Assembly: GCA_000316135.1 (NCBI GenBank)
Contig: JH994066.1
Location: 3,276-52,408, forward strand
Direction: 5' to 3'
Source of the DNA: Trachipleistophora hominis
Taxonomy: Eukaryota > Microsporidia > Pleistophoridae
Length of the DNA: 49,133 bases
Shown here: positions 11,306-21,337 of the stretch, in pieces
Layout of the letters: every line of letters starts with the position of its first letter
Numbering within the stretch: the stretch's first letter is position 1
Position numbers and translations under genes: made by a program
The notes under the pieces: generated by a model
Told to the model about the DNA's origin: nothing
The model's database searches: none
What the model saw: the letters and a program-made list of their open reading frames with translations, nothing else

Positions 11306-12569
11306 TCAATGTTCTTTTCCAGATAGCATCCAAGTATCTATCGAAACAAGGATTGCTAGAAAGTGCTCTTCATTTCCCGAATTTATGGCTTGTAATAAGT
11401 TTCATGCCATATTTGAACACTTTCACAAAACCATCCCATCACTATTTATGGAATTAATTTTAATACATGGGGTTAATAAGTTCAAAGCTTTTTTACCTCG
11501 TATATTTATTTAAGATGGGATGAAAAAAATCCCAAGGATACACATGCACACTCGAAGATGACGTTACATCATCATTTTTTTATTCGCTAGATACTTTGCA
11601 CGCAACTATTTGATATATTTCGTACCAAACCAACCTTCATTATAAAACATATGTTCATGGCAGAGTTAAAATATCTTTATATAGAATCTAAGGGTGCTGC
11701 TGTTACTAATATTATCTTTGATGTGTTTAAAAACTCCCACAAGCTTTTATTTTTTATGTTACACAATTTTTTCAATGAGATCAAATGAGCGTACGCTCAA
11801 CCTTGAAAACCATCAATCAGTAAGGTTGGCTGAACAAGAATAATATTTTAAGAACATTAGAAGAGTTAGATAGTAACACAGCAAAAATGATGTCAAGCCT
11901 GTCTAGCATTTTCAAAATGATCCATAAGTGTCTCATGAAATTGAATAGGACATGACTGGTTCCAAACATAATAAGAAATTCTTAAATAAATAAGTATTCT
12001 TCTGTTTTTTGTGGTGATATGCTGTTGTTCTCTAGAAATACTTCCTTGGTCAGTGTTTCGTACTTTGTGGTATTATTGGTAATTCAGATGCATTTACTGT
12101 ATATAATGTTATATTTCTGATATAACAAAGCAATATATTCTTTATTGAACATGTGATGTCACAAATTAATCATGTTGATGTTGTAATTGCCACCATCATT
12201 GGTATTGATAAAAGGATAGTTCGTAAGTTAATTGGTCAGTTCGAAACATGAAATTTTGTTTTATATTTTTTAAAAAAAGTTACAAATTTTCAAAGTGTTT
12301 TTATGTCCTATAACATCATCTTCAATCTTTTACCAATGACGTTCGTGAAAACTAAATGCCAGCTATGAATTAATTCTTTTGGTTTTACTTAAAAGCGTAG
12401 ACAACACAACAATGGCCACGTAAAATAATTAGAAACCATGACAAAAAAATGTATTAAATGCATTCCAATTTATTTTCTGTTTTGTAAATGTAATAACACG
12501 TCTAGTCTTCTGTAAAAATATTTGTGCTGTCAATCAATTAGACTTACTGCAACCAAAAAGTTTTTTATT

Positions 12570-12651
12570 CATGAATCACAGGCCATGACAATGGCTGGTA
12601 CTAGGAAAGCAAAAGATGTGTTTTATTGGATGATATGTTTGGTGGTAATTA
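12570..12651 (-). repeat. Family-2 dispersed repeat relic
   Basis: Aligns with the copies at 20275-20360, 39093-39175 and 35227-35307. Shared landmarks on the minus strand are ATTACCACC near one end, a CATATCATCCAA-type core and a GGCC..TG.TTCATG-type end. The reading frame has an internal stop. Confidence 0.5.
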
Positions 12652-13383
12652 CAATGTTCAATTTAAAATAATTATCATCGTGTTAATCGCGATAATTATT
12701 TTAACTTCCGTGTTGGATATAAATAAAGATTTAATTACAGCCACAATACTTTCATTATAAGTTATAAAGTGCTTTTTTGAAAAAATATATTTAATTGATT
12801 ATTCACCATTCATCCACGCTAAAAACTGCTATCTGTAAAAAAATATGATTAATATTTCCATTGGTGACAGCATTTCTGCTTAATTTAATACGAGCGAGTG
12901 AAAAATGGGATGTAATGATAAAGTATGAAGACAAAAATTAACGTTTTTTGATAAAAACTCGTGAGTATCAACTATAAAATCTACAGTACTTGCACTATTA
13001 ACGTGCATTGTATATTTTATCATTGCCATTAATGACCTATCACGTTACAATTACGCCCAATATTAGATCGATAACTCTAAAACATCAGTGCACGAGATAA
13101 CTGGAACGTAAATCCATGCTGATAATTAAAAACAATCCATATATATCGTTTTATTTCTGTATACTATTCCTCAACTGCCAACTATTAATGAAATATGCAC
13201 TAATTAACATAATCAAATTATTTTTCAACCTTTAGAATCAAAAAAAACGTTTTTTGTTCCGTACTAATCCTAAGTATTCAGTTAACGTGTCTGCTTTCAT
13301 ACAAAATCTAAATCTTCTTCATCGTTTTCATTTCTCCATCACCATAAACTATTTCTATACTACCAATTACATCCATCCACAAC

Positions 13384-15207
13384 TCATAGCCATACGCTCG
13401 CATACAAAAGGCCTTTCTTAATAACCTCTATGTGCTTTTTCTTAATCTTACCTTTAAACTCGCTGCCATACGTAATAACAGCCCGTCCCCTCCAATTCTC
13501 ATCATAATGTCGATAAACCCTTTTAACCTCCATGAGATACCACGCCACACCATCCTTAACAAGAAATCGTCTTGGACTGATAGGTCCCTGTATACCCGCT
13601 TCTTCCCATGCCTCTCTAGCTGCACACTGTTTCATACCTTCACCATGTTTAATTGTACCTTTCGGCAGCACCATTTTACCTTTGCTGTTGTACACCAAAA
13701 CGATCTTCTCCCCGATGACGCCCAATACACCCGCATGTGATATCACTTTCACATCGAGACACAGCGCAACAATAAGGTCCTTTATGTATGTCAGGATGAC
13801 AGAACAGCCCGGCTCTTTTACCGCTACCGGATCGTTCGAATGGTCGGAAATTGAGGATGATGGTGTTTTCCAGTCTTGTTCGTAAAATGGATCGAAATAT
13901 CCTGGTTCTTCTCCACGTTTTATATCCATGCGCGAGTATCGGGTGTATCTGCGGGTGCCTTTTGCGAGTTTACTCCTGTATTTTATAAGCGAGTGTTCAC
14001 GTTTTGATGCTACTTGAGGTGGTATGTCATTTGGGTGCTTTGTTCTGTTGAGCGAGCTGCTACTCGTTGGTTTAGCGGTTTTAGTTTTATTTGTTTTGGA
14101 GGATGTTACCGTTTTTTTCTTGTTATTTGAGGATGTAGTCGTTTTTACGGTCTCATTTTCTAAAGGAGTAATTTCTGCGTTCTGATCTCCACAAGAAACG
14201 GTCCTTTCATTGCCATTCTTTAAGGATGTACTCTCTTCTGTACCATTCACCTCTCCATTCTTCAAGCCAGTGTTCCCTTCCCTATTATTTATCTCCATCG
14301 TTTTACTCGTACCACCCGCCATTACTTCCTCCGTTCTACTCTCTTCTGCACCATTCACCTCTCCACTCTTACCCGTATCCTTTGCCGATCCACTCACCAG
14401 TTCATTCCTACCACCATCTATAGACCCTTTCATTACCACCACTCCTTTTCGCACATTTTCATTTCTCAGATGTTCCCCGTTTTGCCTCCTTTTAGCAAGT
14501 GCTCTACGATACGCACTGCCATAACACGGTACTCTATGTGAAACGCTCGTGCTAGCACGGGTGCTTAGCGGTTGAATACGCACGCACCATTTTACAGGCG
14601 CTCCGCAGCTGTCCACGAAGGAGGATGCGAATGAGTTGTTCACTCTGCTTGTTGTGCGTACCATCATTTCACATTGTTCTCTTGATAATCTGCCTTGTTT
14701 TTCTAGGAGATTGTTTGTTGTGTGGCATGATGCTGCTTTGCTGCCTAGGAAACTGCTGTGATGCCCTCTAGGCACTACTGGTTGTGCATCAGTCTTGTTT
14801 TGCGTATTTTCTGTGGTATCCGTTTTATCACAGCTATTGTTCCTCCTCTGTTCCGTTTTATCACAGCTGTTGTTCTCTGTCTGTCCTATTTTATCAAAAC
14901 TGTTGTTCTTCGTTTGCTCAGTTGTTTTATCACAGCAGTTGTTCTTCGCTTCCATTCTACTATGACTATCGTTCTCAGTCCGTCCTGTTTTATCACTGCA
15001 GTTGTTCTTCGCTTCCATTCTGCTATGACTATCGTTCTCAGTTCGTCCTGTTTTATCACAGCAGCTGTTCCTCCTCTGTTCCAATTTATCACACCCGTCA
15101 TTCCCCGCCCGCCCTGTTTTATCACAGCTATCGTTCTCCACCCGTCCTATTTTCTCATACCCATTATTCCTCATCTGTTCTTGTTCCTCATTTGAATTAC
15201 CTTCCAT
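13384..15207 (-). CDS. Nudix hydrolase (diphosphoinositol polyphosphate phosphohydrolase-like) with a long repetitive N-terminus
   Basis: 607 aa. The Nudix domain is at the C-terminus (about 489-600) with a complete Nudix box at 517-539, GTIKHGEGMKQC then AAREAWEEAGI, carrying the metal-binding Glu residues. The LPKG just before the box resembles the Ddp1/Aps1 group, which cleaves diphosphoinositol polyphosphates and dinucleotide polyphosphates and in some members mRNA caps; substrate here is unproven. Family enzymes are usually under 200 aa. The roughly 480 residues ahead are low complexity: residues about 24-140 are degenerate repeats of CDKTGRTENDSHSRMEAKNN type, then Ser/Thr/Lys-rich linkers and a basic RYTRYSR patch. 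The ATG at 15207 opens the frame, and no C-run is seen just upstream. The domain call is firm; the role of the N-terminus is unknown. Confidence 0.85.
   Translation of the reverse strand: MEGNSNEEQEQMRNNGYEKIGRVENDSCDKTGRAGNDGCDKLEQRRNSCCDKTGRTENDSHSRMEAKNNCSDKTGRTENDSHSRMEAKNNCCDKTTEQTKNNSFDKIGQTENNSCDKTEQRRNNSCDKTDTTENTQNKTDAQPVVPRGHHSSFLGSKAASCHTTNNLLEKQGRLSREQCEMMVRTTSRVNNSFASSFVDSCGAPVKWCVRIQPLSTRASTSVSHRVPCYGSAYRRALAKRRQNGEHLRNENVRKGVVVMKGSIDGGRNELVSGSAKDTGKSGEVNGAEESRTEEVMAGGTSKTMEINNREGNTGLKNGEVNGTEESTSLKNGNERTVSCGDQNAEITPLENETVKTTTSSNNKKKTVTSSKTNKTKTAKPTSSSSLNRTKHPNDIPPQVASKREHSLIKYRSKLAKGTRRYTRYSRMDIKRGEEPGYFDPFYEQDWKTPSSSISDHSNDPVAVKEPGCSVILTYIKDLIVALCLDVKVISHAGVLGVIGEKIVLVYNSKGKMVLPKGTIKHGEGMKQCAAREAWEEAGIQGPISPRRFLVKDGVAWYLMEVKRVYRHYDENWRGRAVITYGSEFKGKIKKKHIEVIKKGLLYASVWL
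14790..15140 (-). repeat. Degenerate Cys-containing repeats in the Nudix protein N-terminus
   Basis: Units of about 39 and 60 bp encode [N/S]-[S/C]-CDKT-[G/E]-rich segments, many with a CDK or SDK core. Two 20-residue units around 14945-15055 are nearly identical (SHSRMEAKNNC). Array length keeps the frame, so it can expand or contract. Confidence 0.8.
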
Positions 15208-16161
15208 GATACAAACAAATCCTCCATTTTTAAACGCAGTCCGTTACGACGCGTTTCACATCTAACCTGAAACAAAGTTCTACGTGCTCAAAAAAAGCAC
15301 AGCCATACACTTATCCTACATCCACGTGTAAAAAGCAGTATTTCCCATCACAATGCACCACACCATACCATTTACCTATCCTCTATTCATTAGAGCGCAC
15401 CGTTACGAATTATTTCATCCTGAACGCTTTGATCGTTATCTGTTATGAATCACAACCGTGTTTCAAATAATCTGTAGGAATGATTTGTAAATGAATCGTT
15501 TCTAATTCGTATGCTTGAATTAGTAGAAATGTATTTTCTGATAATTAATAAAAGTCTAACAATATTTATCATATTGTAATATTTCTATTCTTTACTTACC
15601 ATTGTATAATACTCTCCTATTAATTAACCTTTAATTAATAAATTCATTATTTCGTGCAATACATCATACCAATCTATCTCTTTATATAATATCCTCTAAT
15701 AAATCTTCAACATGTATCAATACACCATCCATTTATTAACTAAAAAGTTAATAAATTAATAAATAAATAAATTATTATATACCTATCATTTATTATACCC
15801 TCTTACAATACTAAACTATCCTACCATGCTCTATCATTTATTATACCCCTTTACAACAATTAAGTTACTATACCATTAATCAACTAAACTATCCTACCAT
15901 GCTCTATCATTTACTATACCCCTTTACAGCAATTAAGTTACTATACCATTAATTAACTAAACTATCCTACCATAAACTATTATACCATAAACTATCCTCC
16001 ATAAACTATTATACCATAAATTTATTATACCATTAATTTATTATACCCCTTTACAATAACTAAATATCTTACCATACCCTACCATTAATTTATTATACCC
16101 CCTTACAATACCCCCCCTATCCTACCATACCCCATCCATTATATACCATTAATTAAATTTA
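15208..16161. other. AT-rich intergenic region with a pyrimidine-biased tandem repeat
   Basis: No gene seen. From about 15590 the plus strand becomes rich in T, A and C and nearly free of G, with many TATACC and CTACCAT words, up to the start of the 184-aa gene. It contains the 73-bp tandem repeat listed separately. Confidence 0.7.
15815..15973 (+). repeat. 73-bp tandem repeat
   Basis: Two full units (15815-15887, 15888-15960) beginning ACTATCCTACCATGCTC, with a partial third from 15961. The units differ at only a few positions, such as TTATTATACC versus TTACTATACC. Looser relatives of the same words continue to about 16130. Confidence 0.9.
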
Positions 16162-16166
16162 CCCCC
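16162..16166 (+). promoter_or_regulatory. CCCCC motif before the 184-aa gene
   Basis: C-run ending 7 nt before the ATG at 16174, the same spacing class as at 987-991. The surroundings are already C-biased, so the motif is less distinctive here than elsewhere. Confidence 0.4.
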
Positions 16167-16173
16167 TTGTCAA

Positions 16174-16728
16174 ATGTCATACATAATATCAACCCTCCTA
16201 GGCACAATACCATACCTCCCCTTCAAACCAATAAACCACCCAATAGAAGTATTCCTAGAAGATTTCCCAATGCACCTCATCAAAAAAGGGCAGCTATCAC
16301 ACATCCTCCCACACTCCACCGTCACCCATCTCTCCACAAAGCACCCAACACTCATCCAAACAAAGCAAGGCCACATAAAAATGACCGCCCACCAGTTAAA
16401 CGCAATCGCCCTGGACAACCACTTCAAGACAGCACGTATCGCCGTGCCGAACGATATTCATGAGTTTGTAGCGCTGATGGGGCAGGGACGTACGGATGTA
16501 TGTGTGCGGTTTGTTAATGAACTTGAGCGTAGGATTGTTGTTGATGGTGATGATAGGAATTATAATACGTTGGTGAGGGTTAATGAGGATTATGTGGACT
16601 GGCTGAGGGAAAGTGGAGATATGCTTTATATGAGTGTGGTTGTTGAACATAATATGGGGGTGGTTGAACGGTTGGTGGGAATGGTTGATGAGTTGAGGGA
16701 TGGTGAGATTGATGTTACTTATAAGTAG
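16174..16728 (+). CDS. 184-aa protein of unknown function, faintly tRNA-guanine transglycosylase-like
   Basis: ATG start 7 nt after a CCCCC motif, ending in an acidic C-terminus. It has no signal peptide or membrane segment. The GHIKMTAHQLNAIALDN stretch (about residues 66-82) and the His/Thr-rich part before it loosely recall the N-terminal half of QTRT2-type tRNA-guanine transglycosylase subunits. The match is weak, zinc-binding Cys residues are missing and the length is about half, so I leave it unnamed. Base usage is exceptional: the coding strand is C-rich and G-poor up to about 16435, then G-rich and C-poor to the end, while the frame stays open. A continuous frame through both halves supports a real gene. 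Confidence 0.7.
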   Translation: MSYIISTLLGTIPYLPFKPINHPIEVFLEDFPMHLIKKGQLSHILPHSTVTHLSTKHPTLIQTKQGHIKMTAHQLNAIALDNHFKTARIAVPNDIHEFVALMGQGRTDVCVRFVNELERRIVVDGDDRNYNTLVRVNEDYVDWLRESGDMLYMSVVVEHNMGVVERLVGMVDELRDGEIDVTYK

Positions 16729-16944
16729 TGATTAGAGAGTATTAGGATTGAGATATTATTAATTTATGAATAGGATTATAAAGCATTGTTATAAAATATT
16801 GTTATAAAGCATAGGTTGTTATAACGTATTATAAAGGATTATAAAACACTTTTACCATAAAGCATAGGTTATTACAAACTACTCTTACTACTACTCTAAC
16901 TACTTTCCTTATAAACTACTCCTACTAGTACTCGTATAAACTAC

Positions 16945-17040
16945 CCTTACAAACTAACCCTAACTACTCTTACTACTATCCTTACAAACTAACTCTAACT
17001 ACTCTTACTACTATCCTTACAAACTAACCCAAGCTACTCT
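16945..17040 (+). repeat. 35-bp tandem repeat
   Basis: Units start at 16945, 16980 and 17015 with CCTTACAAACTAACTCTAAC followed by a TACTCTTACTACTAT part. The third unit is partial. The plus strand is almost free of G. Confidence 0.9.
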
Positions 17041-17717
17041 TCTAAAACACTTATTAATAAAGTATTATATTCCTTAGTAGTACCCCCTCATTTCAACATT
17101 AAATAACATCTTATCAACTGTACAATTAAAAATATTCTCATACACCTAAAAGATTAGAACAAATAATCTAACAGTAATTAATACAAACACCATCATCCTT
17201 TATTTGTAGAGCAATTAGACTATACTCATAAAAATAGATTAAATATAAAATAATATTTAAGTAAACTATAGATATTTTTAATATGATAATATTTAAATAG
17301 ACTATAATCATAATTACAACATAACAACATTACAATGTTCTTATAACCACCAAACAAAGTATTCTCTTCAAATAACACTCTAATACTAACCACCATGATT
17401 TACGTACTATTAATTAAACTAGTACATCAACCTTAAAACAACCAATACACTATCATATCACTTATACACTATGATATTGCTATACGTACTATCGTAGATA
17501 AAACAATCAGTAGTAATTCTTATTAAGTGTTTATTAAACGTGGTTTTATTATTCATTCTATAATTACGTGGTAAATATTTTTAATCTAAAGAACGTAGTA
17601 ATAACCGTTGTATAAGAGTAGTGTGGTGTATAGAATGTAAATAAACATTTGTTTTAATTTGTATGTAATAGTATGCGTATTTATTTTATAAGGATATGAA
17701 TGTTTAGTATAATATGA

Positions 17718-17780
17718 TGTAGTATGAAGTAGATGTAGTACGTTGTAATGTAGTATGAAGTAGATGTAGTACGTTATAAT
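17718..17780 (+). repeat. 31-bp direct duplication
   Basis: ATGTAGTATGAAGTAGATG plus TAGTACGTT.TA occurs twice in tandem, with shorter relatives just before. The array is G-rich and C-poor on the plus strand. Confidence 0.75.
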
Positions 17781-17844
17781 AGTATTGTTGGGCTGATACA
17801 TGTTGCAACATAAGATTATTTATTTAAGTGATTAAATAGAGGAG

Positions 17845-17860
17845 GTTGGCTCGGGCCAAC
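17845..17860. other. Small GC-rich hairpin at a strand-skew switch
   Basis: GTTGGC, loop TCGG, GCCAAC: a perfect 6-bp stem in AT-rich sequence. It lies between the G-biased block ending about 17860 and the C-biased block beginning about 17870. It could be a transcript hairpin or chance; the short stem limits confidence. Confidence 0.35.
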
Positions 17861-18140
17861 AAGTATAATGTATAATGTAATAGTACATTACAATATGTTA
17901 TAATACATCATACCTCATCACATCATACTATACTATTACATCTACATCATATTACATCATACTATGCAATGATAATGAGGGTGTTATTAATTAATTATGT
18001 TGTAAAGACTTATCAACATTAATTACTATAGAAAGAGTCTTAGGATGTATTTAAAATAATTAAATATTGTAGAAAGGGTTATCATTTCTAACCGTTATAC
18101 TGCATAACGTATTATACCCTTATTTGTAATACTTTAATGT

Positions 18141-18728
18141 TTATTTAGGACAGAAATTGATCTTCTCAGGTACTCGGAAGTTTTTTACCTCCTTGTATTT
18201 AAAGAGTGTCTCGTTCAATTCGTATTTCTTTTTGCCAATGCGCTCTCGTCCCTTGTTAACAACTCTAAAGCTGTGCAGTTTATGCTTGCCCATGCACATC
18301 TCCTCTTTCGTTAATGCACAGTCTTTCTCACCTATCTCATGCAAATACATGCATTCACAGTTCTGGCATATTAAATTCTTAAGAAAGAACGAGCAGTACT
18401 TGGTCGTACCAAACGTGCATTTTAGTGCTCTTCCCTCTAATAGGCTCTCATCTACTTCTGTTATGCAGCGCACTGCGCTGCTCTCCTTTTCATACGTTAT
18501 ATACGCTGAAACACTCTGGTCGGTCATCGACCGGTTCTTTATTACAAGCTTTTTTATGTTGCCAAACTGACCAAAGAATTCGTTGCTTTTTAGAACGTTC
18601 TCATCAGCGTATTTCACAGGTATTCCAATTATATACACGAGATTGCGCTGTATGACACGAATATCGGTGTATTCGTGTGGCTTATATTCAGGCTTGGGCG
18701 GTTTAACAGGTTGGTTGTCTTTCAGCAT
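18141..18728 (-). CDS. NOT4: CCR4-NOT subunit Not4 homologue without the RING domain
   Basis: 195 aa. After a Pro/Lys-rich leader comes IRVIQRNLVYIIGIP, the typical junction into the Not4 RRM (about 30-104). A CCCH zinc finger follows with C112, C121, C126 and H130 (GTTKYCSFFLKN...CMYLHE), then the TKEEM...GKH segment that follows it in Not4 proteins. Not4 is normally a RING E3 ligase of the CCR4-NOT complex in mRNA decay and translation quality control. Here the N-terminal C4C4 RING is absent: the ATG lies only about 23 residues before the RRM and CCC abuts it. The short AT-rich upstream sequence shows no in-frame Cys cluster. Homology is firm; loss of ligase activity is inferred. Confidence 0.9.
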   Translation of the reverse strand: MLKDNQPVKPPKPEYKPHEYTDIRVIQRNLVYIIGIPVKYADENVLKSNEFFGQFGNIKKLVIKNRSMTDQSVSAYITYEKESSAVRCITEVDESLLEGRALKCTFGTTKYCSFFLKNLICQNCECMYLHEIGEKDCALTKEEMCMGKHKLHSFRVVNKGRERIGKKKYELNETLFKYKEVKNFRVPEKINFCPK

Positions 18729-18731
18729 GGG
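18729..18731 (-). promoter_or_regulatory. CCC directly before the Not4 start
   Basis: On the gene strand the sequence reads AACCATCCCATG, placing CCC immediately before the ATG. If it marks initiation, the 5' leader would be nearly absent. Confidence 0.35.
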
Positions 18732-19269
18732 ATGGTTTATTTGTTATTTTTTTAATTTATTCGTTTATGCGATGGTTCCTTGTTTATGACAGGTTTGTAG
18801 TTTAATTACTGTCATTTATTTTATTTATGCATGGTGATACCTTATTTGATTATGCTTAGCAATAACTGGTCTAGCATATAATTTTGTTCATGTGATTAAT
18901 TCTTGTTGCGTTGTAATTTATATCGTGGTATGTTTCATTTCTCTTAGTGATAAACGAATGTTATCATAGGAACAATCAAATGTTCGTTCAGTTCATCGTA
19001 TGTTTTGTAAAAAATAGAAAATTTGCTTAATAATGCAAAATTAACTTTTTGATAATTAGAACTATCCTTAAGCAATGCATTAAGTCGTTTATAACTAACA
19101 CATTCATTTACACGTTTAACCAGTTAAACTAATTATCTCCTCTTCACCATACCATCTGTTAATACGTTATTTTATTTTTACTTCACCAAGTGATTATGAG
19201 AGAACATAGATGATGTGTATTAAATGAACCTACTTGTCCAAAAAAGCGATTCCTTATTCCTTTCATGTA

Positions 19270-19520
19270 ATTCTTAAAATTAAACCAGGTAATGGCGCAT
19301 TCCCTCCTTTAGAAAGAATGTTAAATATTAGACCAGATAATGGCACTTCCCCTCCGTAGGAGTAATTCTAAATATTAAACACAATTATAGACTGTCTCCT
19401 CTTTATGAATGCTAATATTAAAAAATATTACAGACAGTCTTTTCCTCCTTAGCAATGTTAAATATTAAACACAATTACAGACAATCTTCTCTTTATAAAT
19501 GTTAAATATTAAACAGCATT
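19270..19520 (+). repeat. Degenerate repeat with an AAATATTAAAC core
   Basis: About five or six units of roughly 40-50 bp, each beginning AAATATTAAAC or a variant, followed by CACAATTACAGAC or CAGATAATGGC and then a CTCCTT-type pyrimidine stretch. Confidence 0.7.
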
Positions 19521-20274
19521 ACGCTATCATAACTTCTATTAAACATTCACATCCATAAGAGAAGTAAATCTTTCTCTCTGCTCATTTTATTACAATTAAC
19601 ATATCAAATAAAAATACAATGCATTAAGGATCGTTTCCATATTTAAGCAATTTAAAGTAAACGTTCTAGAACGTTTCTTTTAATGCACAGCGATATCAAA
19701 AGAAACAAAATTTATTTTATACGCTATCAAATATAAATTTAATCTAACGCAAAAGATCATCCGTTAAATGCAATCATTAGAAAATAAAATCGTTAACATT
19801 ATCTTTCTATACAAACTCAAAGAAATACCCCGTAAACTAAGCAAAAATGTTTGTGTAATCAGAAACAGAAATTGATAATTCTGGTCATATTCATCCACCG
19901 CACATCACACACAGTGGATGGCTCTCTTAAATAAACTGCTGTTCATAATTATAAAATGTGTAACAGGCATAGTCTTATTGTTGTAGATGATTTTGGTATG
20001 TGCACTTATCAATCATTAGCCATTCATTTTTATTGTTGTTGGGAATGTGTTCATTTAAAATTATTTCGTATTAAAAGCGTTTTTATAGCTTCGTTGTTTT
20101 GAACGGCTAATAACAAAGTTACACTTTTTATACAGTTGGATGCGTTTTTACTTATTTGCTATTATACAGTGTGCTTGTCTTGTCAGTTAAGACCAGTCTT
20201 TAATTTGTGCAACATCTTTGATACGTATCAATCCAAAGATATTTGTTTTTTTGCCTAAAAAATATTTATTATTT

Positions 20275-20360
20275 TATGGCCAAAAGGCCGGTGGCCATGG
20301 TTGGTCTCAGCAGACTAGAAGAGTGTGTTTTGTTGGATGATGTGCTGTGAGATAATAATT
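20275..20360 (-). repeat. Family-2 dispersed repeat relic
   Basis: Plus strand shows AAAGGCCGGTGG, GGTCTCAGCAGACTAGAAGA and GTTGGATGATGTG, matching the copy at 39093-39175 almost landmark for landmark. On the minus strand the reading frame has an internal stop. Confidence 0.65.
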
Positions 20361-20504
20361 AAATTGACTTTTTATAAAAAATACAAGTTGTAAAATACTT
20401 GTAGGCAAGAAAGTGCGTTAAATCTATGAAATAGATGTTTTAACAATCAATTAAACGTTCTACCTATGAAATTACTAAGAAACTGCCTATGAAACTGCTT
20501 GTGG

Positions 20505-20645
20505 AATTACTTATAAAATCATCTAAAAATGACTTATAGAATCATCTACAAATGACGTATAGAATCATCTATAAATTTACTTATAAAATCATCTAAAAAT
20601 TACTTATAAAATCATCTAAAAATTACTTGTAAAATTACATATAAA
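20505..20645 (+). repeat. 23-bp tandem repeat
   Basis: Five or six units of ACTTATAAAATCATCTAAAA plus 3 nt, with single-base variants such as ACTTATAGAATCATC. Confidence 0.85.
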
Positions 20646-20979
20646 ACGTTTTAACAATCCTATTATCAATAATAAATCTATTTAAAAGACCAAAAATCAT
20701 CTTTTTTAGCTTTTTATTTCGTATTTTACGCCTTATTAGAGTTTTAATGCATCGCATAAATAAACCTTAATAAGATTTACAAAACTATAAAAGCGCACGA
20801 TACAGATAAGCATAGATTCTACACTCATCCGATAACAAGAGAACATCACCATAAGAATCGTGCAGCGCATAAAACAATAGAACAGTTAAGAATTGCAAGC
20901 ATTGAATTGGTAATTGTTTGTAAGAATACTCGCGTATACTTTTCAATACATATAAATGTTATAATTTAATAGAAATGAT

Positions 20980-21260
20980 ACGTAGGCAAGTACTTGCCTT
21001 ATTAGAAATAGTACGCAGGTGTATTCACGTAAAAATACCGTATGGCTAAACGATAAAAAAACACAAGTACTTGCCTCATTAGAAATAATATATGAAAAAG
21101 TTTACGTCAAAATAATGCCTAAGTTAACCTGAACGATAAAAAACGTAAGAACTATACCGCATAAAACTTAAATACAAAAAAAGATCGCGTAAAAATACCG
21201 TATGGCTAAACGATAAAAAAACGCAAGAAATATACCGCATAAAACGTAAATATAAGAAAA
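20980..21260 (+). repeat. About 80-bp imperfect tandem repeat downstream of the proteasome gene
   Basis: The block CGTAAAAATACCGTATGGCT and following AAACGATAAAAAAAC occurs near 21028 and 21188, with a degraded copy between. AAGTACTTGCCT also recurs in the first part, and a TATACCGCATAAAAC block occurs twice in the second. Confidence 0.75.
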
Positions 21261-21337
21261 CATCTCTCATCAAAACTTAAATACACCATTCACCGCAATA
21301 AAAAAGCTACGCACAACACTCACAAGAAAATATTTAA

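Larger units (their letters stand above)
7600..13383. other. Gene-poor desert with decayed ORFs and repeat relics
   Basis: Contains family-1 relics (8875-8898 and 12204-12250, minus strand), a family-2 relic (12570-12651), a possible family-2 fragment near 10050 and the broken coding-like stretch at 10430-11305. The G/C-richer segment at 9890-10150 contains overlapping short frames on both strands, none with recognisable domains. No intact gene supported. Confidence 0.5.
16729..18140. other. AT-rich intergenic region with minisatellites and a strand-switched low-complexity block
   Basis: No gene supported. It holds TTATAAA-rich sequence (16760-16870), a 35-bp tandem repeat (16945-17040), a TAGTATGAAGTAGATG-type duplication near 17714-17785 and, after a small hairpin, its approximate complement in TACATC/ATACATCATAC words (17870-17970). 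Confidence 0.6.
18732..21337. other. AT-rich intergenic region with several minisatellites and a family-2 relic
   Basis: No gene supported over 2.6 kb. Degenerate repeat arrays occur at 19270-19520, 20505-20645 and 20980-21260, and a family-2 relic at 20275-20360. The arrays are described separately. Confidence 0.6.
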
